The notes below the pieces were generated by a model that saw only the letters and a list, made by a program, of their open reading frames with translations, searched no databases and was not told the origin of the DNA. From an uncultured Clostridia bacterium (GTDB taxonomy: Bacteria; Bacillota; Clostridia; Christensenellales; Borkfalkiaceae), in assembly GCA_934271275.1 (NCBI GenBank), contig CAKQRD010000004.1, positions 108,447 to 172,446 of the forward strand: a stretch of DNA of 64,000 nucleotides, given 5' to 3'. The translations under genes and the position numbers were made by a program. Positions 52,139 to 61,694 of this stretch are shown one piece after another (positions within the stretch are counted from its first letter, which is position 1; each line of letters opens with the position of its first letter).

Positions 52139-52714
52139 ATGTATTTCAGCGTGACCGATTTCTTTTCTTCTTACGGCAAGCTCACCGTCATTACGGCTCT
52201 GTCCGTCGCCGCGGCGACCGTTTTTACCGATAAAATAATCTTCGGCAAAATCGTAAAAAAGGTTATGCCCGATCCTATGAAGAACTATTTACCGCTCGCG
52301 GTCTCTATCCTTGCGATTTTTATCGCGGACATGATTGCGAAACGCGCTTTTGCGTTCACCGCGGAAGCCTTTTATTCGGGGCTTATCACGGGAACGTTAT
52401 CTACTGCGATAGTCGCGGCGGTAAATAAAATTTTCAGAGGCGAAAAAATCACTTTAAGCGTCGCTTCGCTCTTTATCGAGGGTATGCTCGAAGGCGTGGT
52501 GGACGAAAAGGATATGCGGGCGGTGGTTTCCGTTATTACCGCCATTCTGGAAGACGCTGTCTCCGACTCCGAAAAGGAAAGCGAAATAGACGCCGTACTT
52601 ACGGAAAAATCGGTGAAAAATCTTTCAGAGGCGGAACGCGCCGCGCTTATCCGCGTCATAACGGAAGGCGTGAAGGCGATTTACCGCACCGAAAACGCGG
52701 AAAAAACCAAATAA
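52139..52714 (+). CDS. Membrane protein of unknown function
   Basis: The 191-residue protein has three or so hydrophobic helices in its first ~100 residues (KLTVITALSVAAATVF, YLPLAVSILAIFIADMI, FYSGLITGTLSTAIVAAV). A hydrophilic helical C-terminus rich in Glu and Lys follows. I do not recognise the family. The ribosome binding site GAAAGGCAGGTG precedes the ATG. It is co-directional with degV, about 200 bases downstream. Confidence 0.7.
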   Translation: MYFSVTDFFSSYGKLTVITALSVAAATVFTDKIIFGKIVKKVMPDPMKNYLPLAVSILAIFIADMIAKRAFAFTAEAFYSGLITGTLSTAIVAAVNKIFRGEKITLSVASLFIEGMLEGVVDEKDMRAVVSVITAILEDAVSDSEKESEIDAVLTEKSVKNLSEAERAALIRVITEGVKAIYRTENAEKTK

Positions 52715-52926
52715 CGGCTTTTTATTATCGCTTTTATAAGGGTTTATACGCGAATTTCCGCGTGCGGAAAAACACGGGCGGGAGAAGTCTCTTTTACGGG
52801 GCTTCCCCGCCGATTTTTTATCTCGTTTTTTTCTTTCGGTATTTAAAAACATTTTTTTCAATCGGTTGTTTTCGGAACGAATTTATGCTATCATTATTTT
52901 ACGCTTACATTTTGGAGGACGGTTTG

Positions 52927-53817
52927 TTGAGAAAATTCGAGATTTCAACCGATTCTACGGCAGATCTTTATCAGAACGAAATTAAGGAAAAAGAACTTTT
53001 CTTTTTGCCTCTTACCTTTACGCTCACGGACAAGGGCGTTATCACCGAATACAAGGACGAATTTTCCCGCCCCGAGGAATATTCGGAATATTACGACAAG
53101 CTCCGCACGGGGGTACTCTCCAAAACGAGTATGAACAACCCGTTCGTTCACGAAGAGCATTTCCGCAAAATGGCGGAAGCGGGCGTTAAAGACGCGGTGC
53201 ATTTTACCATAAGCTACGGACTTTGCAGAACGGTGGACGTCGCGCGCGAGGCGGTCGAAACGGTCAAAAAAGATTTCCCCGATTTCAACTGTTATTGTGT
53301 GGAATGTTCTACCACCACGATAGGTCAGCTCGCTATGGTAAACGTTGCCGCCGATATGCGCGACAAGGGCAAAACGGCAAAGGAAACGATCGATTATATC
53401 GAAAGCGTCAAGCGCAAATTTCAGCATTTCGTTATCGCGGACAGCCTTATCTATCTTATGCGCGGCGGCAGAATTTCCGCGGCGAAAGCGGCTATCGGCA
53501 CGGTGCTTAACGTTAAGCCGATTATTATTTTCAATAACGAAGGAAAGCTCGTCAACTACAAAAAGGAACGCGGAATGAGGAAATCGGTATCCGCTATCGT
53601 AGATGAATTCAAAAATTACACGCTGAACGCCGACTACCCTATCGTATACGTCGGACATACGGACAATAAAGAAATGGCAGAGCTTCTTTATAAGGAACTG
53701 AACGAGCGTTACGGACTTACGCCCGAAATTCGTATGATAGGACCTGTTATCGGTTCGCACCTCGGACCTAACGCGGTGGCTTATGCATTTCTCTCCAACG
53801 AGGACCGCCCTATGTAA
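52927..53817 (+). CDS. DegV family fatty-acid-binding protein
   Basis: DegV proteins (FakB) bind fatty acids for FakA-dependent phosphorylation. The 296 residues show EISTDSTADL at the start, the conserved SKTSMNNP and HFTISYGLCRT blocks and GGRISAAKAAIGTVLNVKPI. I choose the TTG at 52927, eight bases after GGAGG; the TTG at 52924 is also possible, and frames further upstream lack a binding site. It could pair with FakA at 11357-12985. Confidence 0.92.
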   Translation: MRKFEISTDSTADLYQNEIKEKELFFLPLTFTLTDKGVITEYKDEFSRPEEYSEYYDKLRTGVLSKTSMNNPFVHEEHFRKMAEAGVKDAVHFTISYGLCRTVDVAREAVETVKKDFPDFNCYCVECSTTTIGQLAMVNVAADMRDKGKTAKETIDYIESVKRKFQHFVIADSLIYLMRGGRISAAKAAIGTVLNVKPIIIFNNEGKLVNYKKERGMRKSVSAIVDEFKNYTLNADYPIVYVGHTDNKEMAELLYKELNERYGLTPEIRMIGPVIGSHLGPNAVAYAFLSNEDRPM

Positions 53818-53889
53818 TATACTCTCATATTTCACCTGTCTGAATTTGAGAATAAAACAGAAAATTATTTAAGAATAAAATAAAAGGAT

Positions 53890-53925
53890 AACCCTGCGGG
53901 CGCAATTTTTTGCGCCCGCAGGGTT
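53890..53925. terminator. Strong bidirectional terminator after degV
   Basis: Fifteen-base perfect arms starting AACCCTGCGGGCGCA around ATTTTT, followed by GTTTT on the plus strand. It separates degV from the convergent NeuD-like gene. Confidence 0.9.
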
Positions 53926-53938
53926 GTTTTCATTATGT

Positions 53939-54436
53939 TTATCGCCGAAAAACTTCTCCGTAACCCGTTGCGGTTTGGCTCGGCACTTCGGAATTCGACG
54001 GTATTATGCTTCCGCATTGAAGGGTACAGAATTCACCTATTTTTGCGTTATGGTTCACTATCGCTCCCGCGCACACGAACGTTCCTCTATTGACTTCGGA
54101 ACAAGCGTTGACGACTGCGAAAGGTTCTATAATAACCCCTCCTTCTATTTTTGCCGTTTCAGAAACAAACGCCGTTTTGCTTATAAGCGACGGGATTTCA
54201 AATCCGCTTTCGGTTAAAATATCGTAAAATTTTTCTCGCGTATCGGCATTCCCTATCAAAACGGCGGCATAACCGTATTCGGCTCGGAAAGATTTTATCT
54301 CGGAAATTGTACCGATCGCCTTTTCGCTTGCGTCGTCGATAAAATCGATTTTCCCGAAATTTCCCGTTTCCTTTGCTATCTCTTTAACGACGTTGCCGTA
54401 TTGCCCCGCGCCTATAATCAATAAATTTCTTTTCAT
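53939..54436 (-). CDS. NeuD/PglD-type sugar acyltransferase-like protein, short form
   Basis: From the ATG ending at 54436 the protein is 165 residues: an N-terminal Rossmann-like PglD domain (NLLIIGAGQYGNVVKEIA, VLIGNADTREKFYD) and a left-handed beta-helix (KIEGGVIIEPFAVVNACSEV, CAGAIVNHNAKIGEF). Typical members are about 205-215 residues and have more hexapeptide coils. An upstream ATG at 54490 is in frame, but neither start has a good ribosome binding site. Neighbouring surface-sugar genes are missing, so it may be a relic. Confidence 0.6.
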   Translation of the reverse strand: MKRNLLIIGAGQYGNVVKEIAKETGNFGKIDFIDDASEKAIGTISEIKSFRAEYGYAAVLIGNADTREKFYDILTESGFEIPSLISKTAFVSETAKIEGGVIIEPFAVVNACSEVNRGTFVCAGAIVNHNAKIGEFCTLQCGSIIPSNSEVPSQTATGYGEVFRR

Positions 54437-55009
54437 TATCACAAAAATTTTTATAAGATTCGACTGCGAACCCGTCGTTTTTTCAATCATCTTTCGCGGT
54501 AATATTGTGCCTATTTTAAATTTGATAAGACATAGGATCGATAAAGGATCCCCCGTATCGGCTTTAGGAAAAATCGCGGTTTACCCGCTTCTACTCAACT
54601 TTACAAAAGCGCCGCGAACTCTTTTTTCATTATATTCTGATGATAAAACAACCTCGGCTTGCCTCCCGACACGCCTCTTTCCCTTTATGCGTTTTTACAT
54701 CTAACACTATACTTGGCGAACTTATTTTCTAATCAGTATAGCATATCGCTCATAAAATTACAAGCAAAATAAACATTCGGTACAAAATTTCGACAGTTTT
54801 AAGCAGTGTGAAATAGTTCTCACTCAACGACTCGACATAAATTCGGCGGCATTAAACAAGTCAATGCCGCCGTCGTTCTTTATAAATTATGCATGGAAAA
54901 TATAATCGCTGTCTGCAACGTAAATTCTATAATCGTTTTACCGGCTAGCCTTACCCGACTGTTATTTTGTTTTTAGCGACTTACCCGATATGATATTATT
55001 TGCGTATAA
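54437..55009. other. Gene-poor AT-rich stretch at the edge of the acquired island
   Basis: No gene with a start and ribosome binding site is visible. On the minus strand short open pieces without starts occur (for example a frame with AEVVLSSEYNEKRVRGAF near 54600-54670), suggesting eroded genes. A plus-strand frame at 54393-54704 is not convincing. Confidence 0.45.
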
Positions 55010-55319
55010 AGAAGGTTTTTAAGTCACGGAATAATCGCTAAAAACCCGCTCGATATAGTCGTTCACCGCAATCACGAACGCGAACACGGAACGGCTCTTA
55101 CCAAAGATGAAGAAAGAATTTTGTTATCCGTTCCTAACGAAGAAGAACGACTTATGTTCGCCGTCGCTCTTTACACGGGAATGCGACCGAACGAATACGA
55201 AACGGCAAAAATCGACGAAAAATTTATCGTTTGCAAAAACAGTAAACGAAAGAACGGTAAAGTAGAGTACAAAAAGATACCTATCTCGCCCATGCTCGCG
55301 CCTTTTCTTATAAACCTTG
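55010..55319 (+). pseudogene. Fragment of a tyrosine recombinase/integrase
   Basis: An open frame without a normal start reads GIIAKNPLDIVVHRNHERE, then LTKDEERILLSVPNEEERLM, VALYTGMRPNEY and EYKKIPISPMLAPFL. This is the start of the catalytic domain of phage-type integrases, where TGMRPNE replaces the usual TGLRxGE. The N-terminal arm-binding part and the catalytic H-x-x-R and tyrosine are missing; homology stops where the metallopeptidase gene begins on the other strand. It marks a past integration event. Confidence 0.7.
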
Positions 55320-56036
55320 AACGACTTCATTATCAAGCTGCTTTTTTCGTTCTCTCCAATCAGGCATATGAATGGTTAAAAAAACATAAAAATCTTTGCT
55401 GTGATTTGAATAAATCAAGTGAGTTAACTCATGGAGAATTACGTATTGTATACAACGAATATCCGCTTTAAGAAGATATTCATTCAAAGTGATCTTGTCT
55501 TTTGAAGGAGTGCAACTGCCCCAAAGGGTTTTCATTTTTCTTACCAAGATTTTAGGCTGATTCAACCCATATTTTTTGAAAATTTTTTGATATAGATTCT
55601 CCGTTTCAGATTGAAAGATATCGCTGGCGGTATTTCTCCACCATTGATCAAATAACTTTTGAGCCTGTTCTTCGTCAGAAATATCTCTCAAAAAAATAAA
55701 TATTTTTTTCTCATCCAGTTCTACTTGCTCGGTTAAAGATGCTTCTTTATAAATGCGAACATCTTTTCCTAAAAGTTGAGTTGAAGAACCACTTCTGATG
55801 CTTAATAAATTGTTATATCCGCTTGATTTTTTGTATTTTGTTATCTTATCGTCAATCCACTCTATGTGATTATTAAGAAAAGAATCAATCCAATCAAAAG
55901 GAACCGTCATCGGCACAGACAAAACGACATCCAAATTTCTAAACACCTTCAAATGTACATTTTTGATGTTTTTTCGTATTATCTGTACCGATACTTGTCC
56001 GTTGATTGCTCCCAAATCTAATATTATCGTTTCCAT
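55308..56036 (-). CDS. YgjP-like/SprT-type zinc metallopeptidase linked to type I RM
   Basis: The 242-residue protein is of the YgjP/DUF45 (WLM-like) group: an N-terminal beta domain (NVHLKVFRNLDVVLSVP), KTLWGSCTPSKDKITLN, and the zinc-binding HELTHLIYSNHSKDFY (HExxH plus a distal His). The first ATG overlaps the hsdR stop, so it is co-translated. Such genes often trail hsdR; their role in restriction is unknown. The gene is AT-richer than the host genes. Confidence 0.9.
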   Translation of the reverse strand: METIILDLGAINGQVSVQIIRKNIKNVHLKVFRNLDVVLSVPMTVPFDWIDSFLNNHIEWIDDKITKYKKSSGYNNLLSIRSGSSTQLLGKDVRIYKEASLTEQVELDEKKIFIFLRDISDEEQAQKLFDQWWRNTASDIFQSETENLYQKIFKKYGLNQPKILVRKMKTLWGSCTPSKDKITLNEYLLKADIRCIQYVILHELTHLIYSNHSKDFYVFLTIHMPDWRERKKQLDNEVVQGL

Positions 56037-59000
56037 TAGTATCTCGTTATTGCAACTTTCATTATTTCGTCAATCATCAAGTCAATCACATCCACATTAG
56101 TTTTATCGATAACAAATCCGATTTGGTCACACATATCAAATAGGCAGTCATCTAAAACTCTGTGAATTTGCTTGTGAACAACTTCGTTATGCTTCCAATC
56201 TCGCTTAGCATTATCGGAAACCGCTTGCTTTATGATTCTTGCGTTATCGGCAATGGCTTCCTCTAATTCATGTGTAATCTCGAGTTCAGTATTAGAACGA
56301 AGTATGGTAATGATCGAACCATAAAACGCCTTTGCGTCTCCATCGTTTGCTATAGATGCCGGATAGTCGCGTTTCATTATTCCATGTCTAAAATCATCCG
56401 CCATTGCTTCCATCATTGCCAAATACTTGTCTTCATCTCGACTTTGATCATATTCCGCTAAAGTCTTCTTGATCTTTGACGAAAATTCCTCGAATTTTAA
56501 TGGGTCGTCATACCGTATTTGTTTAAGCTCCGATTCAATTCTCGTTTTAATTTTATCCGCTTTGACATTGTTGGGATCGTTGCTGCCCAAGAGTTTTGCC
56601 ATAGCATCCTCATCGCCGAGATACACAGGTTCAACAACGATTTTTACCTCTGTAGCATTTACAAATGTATCAAGTAGGTTTTTTACACCTGTCTCATACT
56701 TTGTCAGATCAATCTCGTTGTCATATCGCTCAACAACTGCATATCTGAGTTTGTTAAAAAAGAGGTAATCGCTACGATATTTCTCAATCAAGTCAAGCCC
56801 AACCTCAACAAATACACTTCTGTTTGTAAGAGCACTGTTCAAAAGGTTTGCAAAGGTTTTGAGTCTATCATAGAACTCATTTCTTGTGATTTCATCTTCA
56901 AGTTTGCTCTGCCAAACCTCGGGTGGAGCATTCTTATCAATGCCCACAAACATATCTAAAAGCTGTTGATGCGCCGCTTCAAGCTTATTTTTTTCATCTA
57001 TCGGACCGAGAATAGCATCTTGAATATCATCAGGATCAAACTTGTTCATCTCAGATTCGGCATCGTCATACATATCGATAGCAGACTTTAGTTTTCCGAA
57101 AATGCCCCAGTAATCCACGATAAGTCCAAAATCTTTTCCCTTATACACTCGATTCACACGGGCTATTGCTTGAAGCAAGCTATGTTCTCGCAAAGATTTA
57201 TCGACATAAAGAACTCCTGCAACGGGAGCGTCAAATCCCGTTAGAAGTTTATCTTTAACAATGAGCATATTGATATCACCTTCGGGATTTTTGAAATCAC
57301 TACAAACGGCGTCGTCGTATTTCTCATCGTTATCACCAAAGAGTGGTTTCACTTTCTTATCATGGTATTCTTTGATCTTCTTAATAGCCGCAGACGTGCA
57401 GTCATCATCGTCACCTTCACGCTTGTCTCCAAAAGTAATAACAACACGGGGATTTATCTTACCCCCGGGGAGATTTACCAATACATTATACATATCGACT
57501 GCGGTTGCTCTTGAAGAACATACGACCATCGCTTTCAATCCTTTTGGTAAGCAATAATTGACAAAATGATCGTAAATATCAAAAGCAATCAAATTGATAC
57601 GGCTGCTGGCTTCAGCCAGTTTTGAAAATTTACTGTATTTTTCTTTGAGCTCCTTCTTTAATTCATCGGTTAAATTTTCTGTTAGACTTTCAAAATATGC
57701 GTTGATTGTATCCGATGGATCATTTTGTTTTACCTTTCTGCCTTCATAAACCAGCGGGACCGTAATCTTATCTTCTATTGCTCGCTTCATAGTATAGCTG
57801 TGGATAGGAGCACCAAACTTTGCATAAGTGTTCTTCTTTTTAGAGGCAATCAAAGGCGTTCCGGTAAACGCAATCAAAGTAGCGTTAGGGAGAACCTCAC
57901 GCATATAATTATACATTGCACTATATTGAGAACGGTGTGCCTCGTCAATGAGAACATAAAATTTATCGCTATCCGGTTCAAGGTAACGATTTCGACATAC
58001 CGTTTCAAATTTGTTGATAAGGGTGGTAATAACCAAGTTGCCCTTATCCTTCAACACAGCTTTCAAGCCTTTACCTGTTGCCGCTCTGACAGGAGCCATC
58101 TGTGAGTTGGCAAAGTTATCTCTTATTTGTTTATCAAGGTTAATACGGTCGGTAACAATAACAAAACGAGGATTTTCTTTCGCCTTCTCAAATTGTATCT
58201 TGCGAACGAGCATAACCATCGTCAAACTTTTACCGCTTCCTTGGGTGTGCCAGATAACGCCTCCTGTCGAATCGCTGTTATCAATACCATTAATACGGTT
58301 CATCGTATTTTGAACAGCGAAGAACTGCTGATGACGGGCAATCTTTTTAATATTGCTATCATAAAGAATAAAATCACGCATCAACGTCAAAAGACGTGTA
58401 TGGTCAAGCATAGAAGCACATACACGGTCTTGCTCGGTGACATGTCCATCGGGGGAGCATCTATCACATATCTCTTTTTGCCAACCAATATTTTCCTCTC
58501 GCCACTCAACAAAATAGTCGGCTGTTGTTCCGCAAGTGCCGTACAGCACCTTGTTAGGATTCATCGCCATAACAAGCTGCGTGTACTTGAAGAGGTGAGG
58601 AATATAGTCGGGCATCATATTACGAACATTCTGCAATACGCCTTCCTTTACATCAACGCTTGATTTTTTGCATTCAATAACAACCAGCGGAATACCGTTT
58701 ACCAACAAAACAACGTCAGGACGGGCATATTGACCGTTGGGGCGTTCTACGCTGAATTCTTCTGTAACCTGCCAAATGTTGTTTGCCGGATGTTCAAAGT
58801 CGATATAAGAAAGGTCAAAAGATTGGCGAACGGGAATATCCTTATCAAGAACAACGTTTTCTTCAAGGCTGATGCCAAGCGTCAAAAGGTTATAAACCTC
58901 TTTGCTCGCCATGGAAAGACCTTGAAGCAAAGAGGCATCCAGTGCGTTTACGGCGCGCTGAACGGAGTCTCCTGAAAACAGAAACTCATATCCCTTATAT

Positions 59001-59179
59001 TTATAAGTCTGCTTACTCAAAAATCGAATCAATTCATCGGTAAATATCACCTTTGAAAGACTGCCTCGTTTTTGTTCGGCTTCGCTCCTTGAAACGTATG
59101 TATATCCCATTTTCTGCAAGAAAGATATCAATCGATCTTGACATTCGGGGCGTTCGTTGAAAATATAGTGATTCGGCAT
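56036..59179 (-). CDS. hsdR: Type I restriction enzyme R subunit (HsdR)
   Basis: HsdR translocates and cuts unmodified DNA. The 1047 residues begin with the nuclease domain (PD at 154-155 and ECK at 169-171, a PD-ExK site), then helicase motifs: Walker A HTQGSGKSLT (311-320), DEAH (412-415), FTGTPL and QAIARVNRVYKGKDFG. The C-terminal part should bind the M2S core. Full length is intact. The operon order is hsdM, two small genes, hsdS, remnant, rhuM, hsdR, peptidase. Confidence 0.96.
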   Translation of the reverse strand: MPNHYIFNERPECQDRLISFLQKMGYTYVSRSEAEQKRGSLSKVIFTDELIRFLSKQTYKYKGYEFLFSGDSVQRAVNALDASLLQGLSMASKEVYNLLTLGISLEENVVLDKDIPVRQSFDLSYIDFEHPANNIWQVTEEFSVERPNGQYARPDVVLLVNGIPLVVIECKKSSVDVKEGVLQNVRNMMPDYIPHLFKYTQLVMAMNPNKVLYGTCGTTADYFVEWREENIGWQKEICDRCSPDGHVTEQDRVCASMLDHTRLLTLMRDFILYDSNIKKIARHQQFFAVQNTMNRINGIDNSDSTGGVIWHTQGSGKSLTMVMLVRKIQFEKAKENPRFVIVTDRINLDKQIRDNFANSQMAPVRAATGKGLKAVLKDKGNLVITTLINKFETVCRNRYLEPDSDKFYVLIDEAHRSQYSAMYNYMREVLPNATLIAFTGTPLIASKKKNTYAKFGAPIHSYTMKRAIEDKITVPLVYEGRKVKQNDPSDTINAYFESLTENLTDELKKELKEKYSKFSKLAEASSRINLIAFDIYDHFVNYCLPKGLKAMVVCSSRATAVDMYNVLVNLPGGKINPRVVITFGDKREGDDDDCTSAAIKKIKEYHDKKVKPLFGDNDEKYDDAVCSDFKNPEGDINMLIVKDKLLTGFDAPVAGVLYVDKSLREHSLLQAIARVNRVYKGKDFGLIVDYWGIFGKLKSAIDMYDDAESEMNKFDPDDIQDAILGPIDEKNKLEAAHQQLLDMFVGIDKNAPPEVWQSKLEDEITRNEFYDRLKTFANLLNSALTNRSVFVEVGLDLIEKYRSDYLFFNKLRYAVVERYDNEIDLTKYETGVKNLLDTFVNATEVKIVVEPVYLGDEDAMAKLLGSNDPNNVKADKIKTRIESELKQIRYDDPLKFEEFSSKIKKTLAEYDQSRDEDKYLAMMEAMADDFRHGIMKRDYPASIANDGDAKAFYGSIITILRSNTELEITHELEEAIADNARIIKQAVSDNAKRDWKHNEVVHKQIHRVLDDCLFDMCDQIGFVIDKTNVDVIDLMIDEIMKVAITRY

Positions 59180-59194
59180 TTTTTGGGTCCCTCT

Positions 59195-60193
59195 TTATTG
59201 CTTTTTGCTTTCAAGCATTTTCTGCGTTTTCTTTACGCTGTCGAGAAAATCTTTTTCGACCTGAGATAATTCATTTGCTGTTTGCTTGCGATAAATGTCA
59301 TACTCCGTTTTTGCTTTCTCAAGCGCCATCTCGTGAGATATGCTTCCCGCATTTTGTAAAACTTCGCTATCGCTCATATGGAGAAAATCATCAAGCTTTG
59401 CAACCCAATCCCTCATTGTCATAGTTTTACGGCGAAGTGCCTGCAATTCCGCGAAATCAAGATACGCCGAAGTAATGACATTAAGCTCTTTCAGTTCCTG
59501 TTCGGTCAAATAGTTTTTTGCGATGGCAATTTCAGACCTTTGAGGTCTGCTTCCCTTGAAATTTGTAAGTCCCATAAACGGTTTTTTACTATCCGCTCTT
59601 AAGTAAACAATTTCAGGCGCTGTATGCTTCGTTACGGCAAAATGCATTTTGTTTTGAACGGTTTTAAAAAATAAAATACTTGTTTCTGCATTTTTGTCAT
59701 AATCAACGCTCGTAGCATATATATCAAGTATTTGGCGGTAAAACACTCTTTCGCTTGAACGGATATCACGAATTCTATCCAACAGCTCTTTGAAATAGTC
59801 TCCGCCACCGGATGACTTCAATAAGTCATCATTCATAGCAAATCCTTTAATAAGATACTCTTTCAAGATGCTGTTTGCCCAGATACGAAACTGAGTACCT
59901 CGCAGGGATTTAACGCGGTAACCGACGGAAATAATTACGTCAAGATTATAGTAATGCGTGTTATAGGGTTTACCATCTGCGGCAGTTGTCAAGAAATCCT
60001 TGACAACTGAATTTTCGTTCAATTCGCCTTCCTTGAAACAGTTGTTTATATGGTAACTGATATTTTGCTTTGTTGTTTGAAAAAGTTCTGCCATTTGTGC
60101 CTGGTTAAGCCAAACGGTTTCGTTTTCAAGAGTAACGTCAATTTTTGTCAAGCCGTCTTCGGTTTGATATATTATGATTTGGTTGTTATCCAT
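59195..60193 (-). CDS. RhuM family protein (putative DNA-binding accessory gene)
   Basis: The 332 residues match RhuM proteins: IIIYQTEDGLTKIDVTLENE, VWLNQAQMAELFQTTKQNIS (helix-turn-helix-like), the DGKPYNTHYYNLDVIISVGY block and RGTQFRIWANSILKEYL, then a helical C-terminus. RhuM genes are frequent in pathogenicity and restriction islands; the biochemical role is not known. It has a good ribosome binding site (AAAGGAGAG) and lies 15 bases before hsdR. Confidence 0.92.
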   Translation of the reverse strand: MDNNQIIIYQTEDGLTKIDVTLENETVWLNQAQMAELFQTTKQNISYHINNCFKEGELNENSVVKDFLTTAADGKPYNTHYYNLDVIISVGYRVKSLRGTQFRIWANSILKEYLIKGFAMNDDLLKSSGGGDYFKELLDRIRDIRSSERVFYRQILDIYATSVDYDKNAETSILFFKTVQNKMHFAVTKHTAPEIVYLRADSKKPFMGLTNFKGSRPQRSEIAIAKNYLTEQELKELNVITSAYLDFAELQALRRKTMTMRDWVAKLDDFLHMSDSEVLQNAGSISHEMALEKAKTEYDIYRKQTANELSQVEKDFLDSVKKTQKMLESKKQ

Positions 60194-60230
60194 GTAAATC
60201 GCTCTCCTTTATTCTGATAAAAGGTATATC

Positions 60231-60323
60231 CTATTTCCCTTGTTCGTCGAGTTTTATTTTTCGTAGATCGTCAATATGGTTACGAACCCATTCTTCAATC
60301 TTTTTCTTATCACTTGATTTGCT
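60231..60323 (-). pseudogene. C-terminal remnant of an unknown gene between hsdS and rhuM
   Basis: A 30-codon open stretch bounded by stops reads SKSSDKKKIEEWVRNHIDD and then LRKIKLDEQGK before the stop. It has no start codon, but its composition is protein-like, so it looks like the tail of a deleted gene in the operon. The rest of the gap (60324-60437) shows no gene. Confidence 0.4.
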
Positions 60324-60437
60324 TTACTGTTAAGTTAATCAACCTAAAATCATCAAGATAAATTGATGCCAAAAGGGGCAGAAAAGACCTTTGCGGCACC
60401 AGAATACAGATTAAAAACATAGGATTATCATAAACGC

Positions 60438-61694
60438 TCATACTCTTACAATCCCGTTCAGTAAATATTTTTGTAGGACTTTTTGCTGCGCTTTGATTTT
60501 TCCCACCTTACACTGATAAAGGGTGATAAGGTGGTCAAGATTATTGAAAAAAACACCTATCTGTTCTTGCTCGCTGGTATTATATGTTGTAATGCAGTTG
60601 GTATCTGCCAAAATGCTATAATATCTTTTATAGCCTTCACTTTGTGGCTTGTATCTCTCTAACAACGATAGCAAATAATATCCATCGGTATCTTGCTGCC
60701 CTTTAACTATGCGAATGCCGTCCGTTGCAACAAAAAACGGGTGTTGAGGTTTATAAAGAGACAAAGTATGGTCGCCAAAAATCACCACATCCTTATAATC
60801 GCCACAAGGCGTTCCATTGGCAAACCCAATGACGGGTTCATTGCCCTGTTGAATAATTTCATATTTTCCGTCCGGTTCAGGCTCTTTGAGAAATTGCTTA
60901 AACGGAAGTGTTTGGAGTAAATCCCCCAACTTACGCTGTTCCCAAGCATCGGTGAAACCTTTGAATCTCCATTCAGGCACTCTTTCACCTTTTTTGGGAA
61001 ACATTTTTTTCAACCATATCGATTTTAGTTGTTTCAGTTTTTCTATATATTGATTATACAACTCAATCGCCTCATCCCATTTCATAAGGATTTCGGCGAT
61101 TTTGGATTGTTCGTCGGCGGATTTAGGATAGGCAATCTGAATTTTTGGCAAGGTTTTCCGAGTTACACCATAAACTTTAAAACCTGACGCCAACCGTTGA
61201 AATTGTTTTCTTACGCTTTCTGGCGCTGTAATATACTGTTTGTACCATTTTTCAAGGCTATTATCTTTTGATTTTCCGAAAATGACATGCAAGCCTGCAA
61301 TAAAAGGTTCGTTATCGGGATTATCAATCAATACGGAACGAGACGTGCCATCTAAATCCTCCGACGCATCAAGAAAGGCTATGTCTCCATCTTCCATAAG
61401 ATAAGCCTCACTGCCTTTTAAAGTTACATCATATTTAGGTAAATGCTCATACTGCGCATGAGAAACCACATTGAAAGAACCTCTGTGTAAATCTCCGTAA
61501 TGAAGGTAGGCATGGCCTTCTTCGCCCAGCTCTTCACGAGATTTTCCAAGTCCGCCATAAAAATCGAACAAGTCTCCAAAGGTTTTGTTTTTTATCCAAT
61601 CACACGGAAAGATGCCAAAATCGGTCTTTTCATAACCGCTTGGCACTTCGCCGTTATTCAGTTGGGTTATGCGTTGGTTTATTTCTGATATCAT
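60438..61694 (-). CDS. hsdS: Type I restriction enzyme specificity subunit (HsdS)
   Basis: HsdS recognises the bipartite target site. The 418 residues have two target-recognition domains: the first about residues 15-180 (ending VTRKTLPKIQIAYPKSADEQ) and the second about 250-390. Conserved coiled-coil repeats (KIAEILMKWDEAIELYNQYI and the terminal LITLYQCKVGKIKAQQKVLQ) separate them. The frequent junction FKGFTDAWEQRKLG starts the second half. Its ATG overlaps the stop of the Cas2-like gene by four bases. Confidence 0.96.
   Translation of the reverse strand: MISEINQRITQLNNGEVPSGYEKTDFGIFPCDWIKNKTFGDLFDFYGGLGKSREELGEEGHAYLHYGDLHRGSFNVVSHAQYEHLPKYDVTLKGSEAYLMEDGDIAFLDASEDLDGTSRSVLIDNPDNEPFIAGLHVIFGKSKDNSLEKWYKQYITAPESVRKQFQRLASGFKVYGVTRKTLPKIQIAYPKSADEQSKIAEILMKWDEAIELYNQYIEKLKQLKSIWLKKMFPKKGERVPEWRFKGFTDAWEQRKLGDLLQTLPFKQFLKEPEPDGKYEIIQQGNEPVIGFANGTPCGDYKDVVIFGDHTLSLYKPQHPFFVATDGIRIVKGQQDTDGYYLLSLLERYKPQSEGYKRYYSILADTNCITTYNTSEQEQIGVFFNNLDHLITLYQCKVGKIKAQQKVLQKYLLNGIVRV

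Noticed and set aside
54393..54704. Plus-strand frame of about 100 codons
   Set aside because: It runs against the NeuD-like start region, has no ribosome binding site and no recognisable domain.
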